Source of the DNA: Cubamyces lactineus
Taxonomy: Eukaryota > Basidiomycota > Agaricomycetes > Polyporales > Polyporaceae
Reading direction: 5' to 3'
NCBI GenBank assembly: GCA_022376465.1
Contig: JACDTU010000022.1
Coordinates: forward strand, 372,001 to 436,000
Length of the DNA: 64,000 nucleotides
A model generated the notes under the pieces. That model was not told where the DNA came from, made no database searches, and worked only from the letters and a program-made list of their open reading frames with translations. Each line of letters starts with the position of its first letter. The first letter of the stretch is position 1. This document shows positions 60,701 to 64,000 of the stretch, one piece after another. A program made the translations under genes and the position numbers.

Positions 60701-60900
60701 GTCGATCTGGACTCGTATTCCGCACGAGGCTGAAATTGCAGGGAGTATGTGTTCCAGGTCGGAGCCAGGCTGCATTAGAGCCTTTAGTATTGTACATAGC
60801 ATTCATGTCCAGGACTAATGATGCTAGAGCTACAGGATGTCAAACCGCCATAAGGCGGGGAGTGTCCGTGTGTCAAACGCGCGGCGCTGCTACTGCCCCC
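57706..60900. other. stretch with coding-like fragments but no assigned gene
   Basis: The left few hundred bases are the promoter of the Zn2Cys6 gene. A plus-strand frame at about 58,590-58,837 without a good ATG reads like protein (SIRSWLVREVGWTEAQAQGM; VTLQVAVQRVDLE) and ends at a stop. A minus-strand frame at 60,802-60,380, downstream of the aminotransferase gene, is also protein-like. Neither matches a family I know. The rest shows nothing. Confidence 0.35.
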
Positions 60901-63358
60901 TCAGTTGCTGATCGTATCCTTATGACCCTTCTCGCTCTCGACTTCGCCAGGGATGTCATCGATCTGGGCCGCCGGTAATTAACCAGGGGTGTTACCACAA
61001 TAGTCCTTCTACGGTGACTCACCTTGTCCAGGTCCTCCAGGGAAGCCTTGATGATGTCCACCGCCTTCGCCAGGTCTTCCTCCGAGATGACCAGCGGCGG
61101 AGCGAATCGGATGCTGCATAAAAAGGTAAATCGCAGGTCTAGACCGTGCGCATGGCCAGACGTACATGTTGACATGTGTCGGCTTGGCGAGCACGCCCCT
61201 GCTCTTCAGCAGCAGGCAGAGCTGCCACGCCGTCCTGCCCTTGGCGCTGTTCTCCTCGTCGATTACGACGGCGTTGAGAAGTCCGCGACCACGGACTTCC
61301 TTCACGAGCGGTGACTTGAACGCACGGATGGCCGAACGGAACTTCTCGCCTAAGACCTCGGCCCGCTGAGACAGGTTCTCCTCCACAAGCACGTCTAGGG
61401 CAGTCATCGCGACTGCGCATCCAAGGGGGTTGCTGGATCTGCAGGTGAGTCATCGCCGGTGAGTGAAGGACATGCAACGCACCCGCCGTATGTGCTACCG
61501 TGCTCCCCGGGGCGAATGCAGAGCATCACATCGCGGTCCGCCAAGACAGCAGAAACGGGGTAGACTAGGGATGATCAAAAGCTCCATCACTGAATTTCGG
61601 AGCCTCTTGACTATTGACTTACCTCCACCCGACAACGCCTTACCAAGCAGGATGACGTCCGGACGAACGTTGTCGTGCTCGCAGCATAGCATCTTGCCTG
61701 TCCGGCAGAGGCCCTGACGAGCTGCACTCAGCTTCCTATGATGACGTGCAAGGGCACAGAGGTGCTCACTGTCTGAATCTCGTCGCAAATGAAGAGCACG
61801 TTGTGCTTCTTGCACAAGTCGCGTGCCTGCGCGAGGTAGCCCTCGGGGGGCACAACAATACTGCAAGGGCCGTTTAGAGCATGATCGGATCGAAGTAGAT
61901 TCGAAGGAATGATTACCCAGCTTCACCCTGAATGGGTTCAACCAGGAAAGCTGCCGTGTTCTTCCCATGCAGCTCCAAAGCACGCGCCAGATCCGAGATC
62001 TCCCCGTACCGGATCGTCTTCACCACGCCATTATCCTCGTATTCCGGACCAACGGCGCGAAGGTAAGGCCCAAAGCCTCCGCGGCTTTCCGGATCAGTGC
62101 TCATACTATGCGCCGCGCGGGTACGAGCGAAAAGCCGCCGGGACGGAATAACAAGGAAACGGCACAATGCATCGGATGAGGACGAGTACCACGACAACGC
62201 AAAAGGTTGATTAGCCGTGCACGAAGCTTCGTCGATAGGATCTGCATCCCCACCTGATGACGCCAAGGGTTCTCCCATGGAAGTTGCCCGCCGCGCTGAA
62301 AATAATCGCCTGGCCATCGGCAACACCCTTCTTCTCGTATGCCCACTTGCGGGCCAGCTTCAGGGCGGTTTCCACCGCTTCCGCGCCCGTGTTCATGGGC
62401 AACACCATGTCGTAGCCGAACATGTCTGTGATCTTCTGCGCGAAGCGACCGAAAACCGAGTTGTAGAATGCGCGAGAAGACAGCGTGAGCTTCTGTGCCT
62501 GCTCAATAAGAGTACCGACGATCTTGGGATGACAATGACCCTACGCCCAGCATAGTCAGCGAACAATTCAGAGGGAAAGGCCCAGGCAACAAATGCATCA
62601 CACCTGGTTGACGGCACTACCAACAACAGTTAGTCAGGGAAGAAAATCGACAACGTGGTCAGAGAATACTCACGAGTAAGCGGAAAGCATGTCAATATAT
62701 TCTCTCCCTTCCGGATCCCAGACTCTAGACAGATGTGAGAAAGCCACCGATCCTGACGGCGAATACACTCACTTAGCGCCCTTCGCAGATTCAAAGACGA
62801 CGGGAAGAGGGTGATAGCTGCGCCGGATATGTGATGTCAGCATGCAATCGACGCCACAAACAGGTTATGGGAACGGCGAACTAGTTGTGTCTCTATGTGC
62901 TTTCACAGCTTCCGTGTTCGGAGACATACGGCATGGCTGTCAGGCGGAGGAGACCCACGAGCAATATAAGGTGTAAGTAGACATCGGTAAGTAACAGAGA
63001 TGGGAGTCGCAGAACGACAATAATGAAATTCTAAATCCGTGAAGGCTCCGGTGATGCCATTCTACGTCGCCGTTCAGAGGTTAACGCCGCGTCTGTTCGG
63101 TGAACCGAGTCATACCGTCGCTGCGTAGATGCCACACTGGAGAGAAATTCGCGCCCCAAGGCGTGCGGGGTTTAGAAAGGCGGAAGTGACTCACTTGTGT
63201 GCACCATATTCGTGCTCGAGGCTGATGACCTCCGCAGAGGAGACGTGCGCGGGAGCGCGCCCATTTCCGAGGCCCTTGCCGCTCGGTTTAGCAGAGTACT
63301 TTGTCGCGTCATTGGAAGCGACGTTGGCGGAAGCTTGAGTCATTGCAGAGGGTGCCAT
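60901..63358 (-). CDS. car2: ornithine aminotransferase
   Basis: This PLP enzyme (class III aminotransferase) turns L-ornithine and 2-oxoglutarate into glutamate-5-semialdehyde and glutamate, linking arginine breakdown to proline. Twelve minus-strand exons (63,358-63,195; 62,817-62,773; 62,724-62,674; 62,616-62,604; 62,540-62,254; 62,105-61,917; 61,860-61,770; 61,713-61,623; 61,564-61,483; 61,438-61,166; 61,113-61,023; 60,963-60,901) give 479 residues, slightly above the usual 430-460. Motifs in order: [88 protein letters not shown] with the PLP-binding Lys; [22 protein letters not shown]. Exon 4 is only 13 bases. The first 40 residues are Ser/Ala/Lys-rich; the yeast enzyme is cytosolic, and I cannot tell whether this extension targets mitochondria. 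The 20-residue C-terminal tail is acidic and not conserved. Confidence 0.97.
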
Positions 63359-63779
63359 AATGCTGAGTGGTATAGGCTGTCTGAGCGTCGTGTGCAGCGT
63401 GCGGGGGAGTGAAAGGGGGTGAAGATGGTGGTAAGAGACAAGAAGAGGGCGTGGTCAGGCGGGGTAGAATGTGAGAAGGACCCGCCACAGCTTCCCGATA
63501 TGGGCTCCGCCTATGCGAGCGTCGGCGGATCTTGGCGTCTAACTCTCGCCGTGCGGGGTAGGCCTATCACGGAGCGCCCATAACATGATGCACGCAGAGT
63601 GGCTGATGCACGCCTTTCTCACCCGCACTTCATTGTCACCCAGGACTCTCGGGACTGAATGGTGAAAGCGACCGAAACTCGGAAGCACTACAGTAACTAC
63701 ATTTCACAGAACAACGTGTCATCTGGGGCCCGTTCTCGGTGGGTCCGCTCGTACGTAGACATCGACCGATAGACGGTCT
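63359..63779. promoter_or_regulatory. spacer between GH115 3' end and car2 start
   Basis: These 421 bases separate two minus-strand genes in tandem. They hold the 3' UTR of the glucuronidase gene and the promoter of the aminotransferase gene. I see no clear TATA box and no other gene. Confidence 0.6.
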
Positions 63780-64000
63780 CTACACTCTGAATCTGATGCT
63801 TTCTGGGGGGCCGAGGTAGCTCGGCAGCACACCGCCCGTGTCTGCGCACATTCACTCCCTCAGCACACGATGTGGCGTAAACGAAGACTAGAAGACGAGA
63901 CGCACCGATGATGATCTTCTGGACGACGACCGTAGGTTCAATCATCCAGACCTAGAGAGAGGAAACCGACATGAGGCGCCGCTTCATTCCCGTCCCATCG
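63780..64000 (-). CDS. GH115 alpha-glucuronidase, C-terminal exons only (partial)
   Basis: GH115 enzymes remove 4-O-methyl-glucuronic acid from xylan and are secreted by wood-decay fungi. Only the end of the gene is inside the window. The last two exons read on the minus strand: 63,951-63,906 encodes VWMIEPTVVVQKIII, and 63,841-63,780 encodes DTGGVLPSYLGPPESIRFRV and then the stop TAG. They join in phase across a GTGCGT...GCGCAG intron of 64 bases, and the upstream exon is preceded by a CTCTCTAG acceptor. The PTVVVQKI and GGV.PSYLGPPES blocks match my memory of GH115 C-termini. The 49 bases between 63,952 and the window edge are intron and possibly more exon. Only 35 residues support the family call, so a related sugar-binding C-terminal domain is the alternative. 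The catalytic part is outside the window. Confidence 0.72.

Noticed and set aside
1..64000. CRISPR arrays, bacterial operons or ribosome binding sites
   Set aside because: The DNA is eukaryotic nuclear, with spliceosomal introns and an intron-containing tRNA; no regularly spaced repeats were seen.

Overview
The window is GC-rich nuclear DNA from a filamentous basidiomycete, most likely an Agaricomycete and plausibly a wood-decay Polyporales species. The genes are cut by many short introns of about 45-65 bases with GT...AG ends, conserved proteins read with fungal family signatures, and the last exons of a GH115 glucuronidase, a xylan-degrading enzyme of wood decayers, lie at the right edge. 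The organism is inferred; nothing in the sequence names a species.

Layout. Bases 1-27,000 are gene-poor: one intron-containing tRNA-Arg(CCT) at 4583-4669 and one compact gene for an Mpp6-type nuclear exosome cofactor (5007-5853). From 5.9 to 27 kb I see only short, broken, coding-like fragments, homopolymer runs and simple repeats. A His/Pro-rich protein of unknown function with a TATA box follows at 27,175-28,327. Another gene-poor stretch runs to 38.1 kb.

The gene-dense core, 38.1-54.3 kb, holds a Dcn1-type cullin neddylation factor (+), a Pop8-type RNase P/MRP subunit (-), a DHHC palmitoyltransferase (+) that shares a 346-base divergent promoter with pop8, an EthD-domain protein (-), the Hsp70 exchange factor Fes1 (-), and two tandem multi-pass membrane proteins of unknown function (+). 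A pair of diverged inverted repeats lies between fes1 and the first membrane protein.

The right end, 54.3-64 kb, holds a 65-residue protein that is almost entirely one Zn(II)2Cys6 DNA-binding cluster (-), a complete 12-exon ornithine aminotransferase gene (-), and the 3' end of a GH115 alpha-glucuronidase gene (-) that runs off the window.

The genes are mostly housekeeping: RNA processing (Mpp6, Pop8, tRNA), protein modification and folding (Dcn1, DHHC enzyme, Fes1), arginine/ornithine catabolism and hemicellulose breakdown. They do not form one pathway or a biosynthetic cluster. I did not find a convincing new multi-gene system. The most unusual items are the minimal Zn2Cys6 protein, the pair of orphan membrane proteins, and two 13-14-base micro-exons. 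Exon borders were read by eye from splice consensus and reading phase; no alignment was run.
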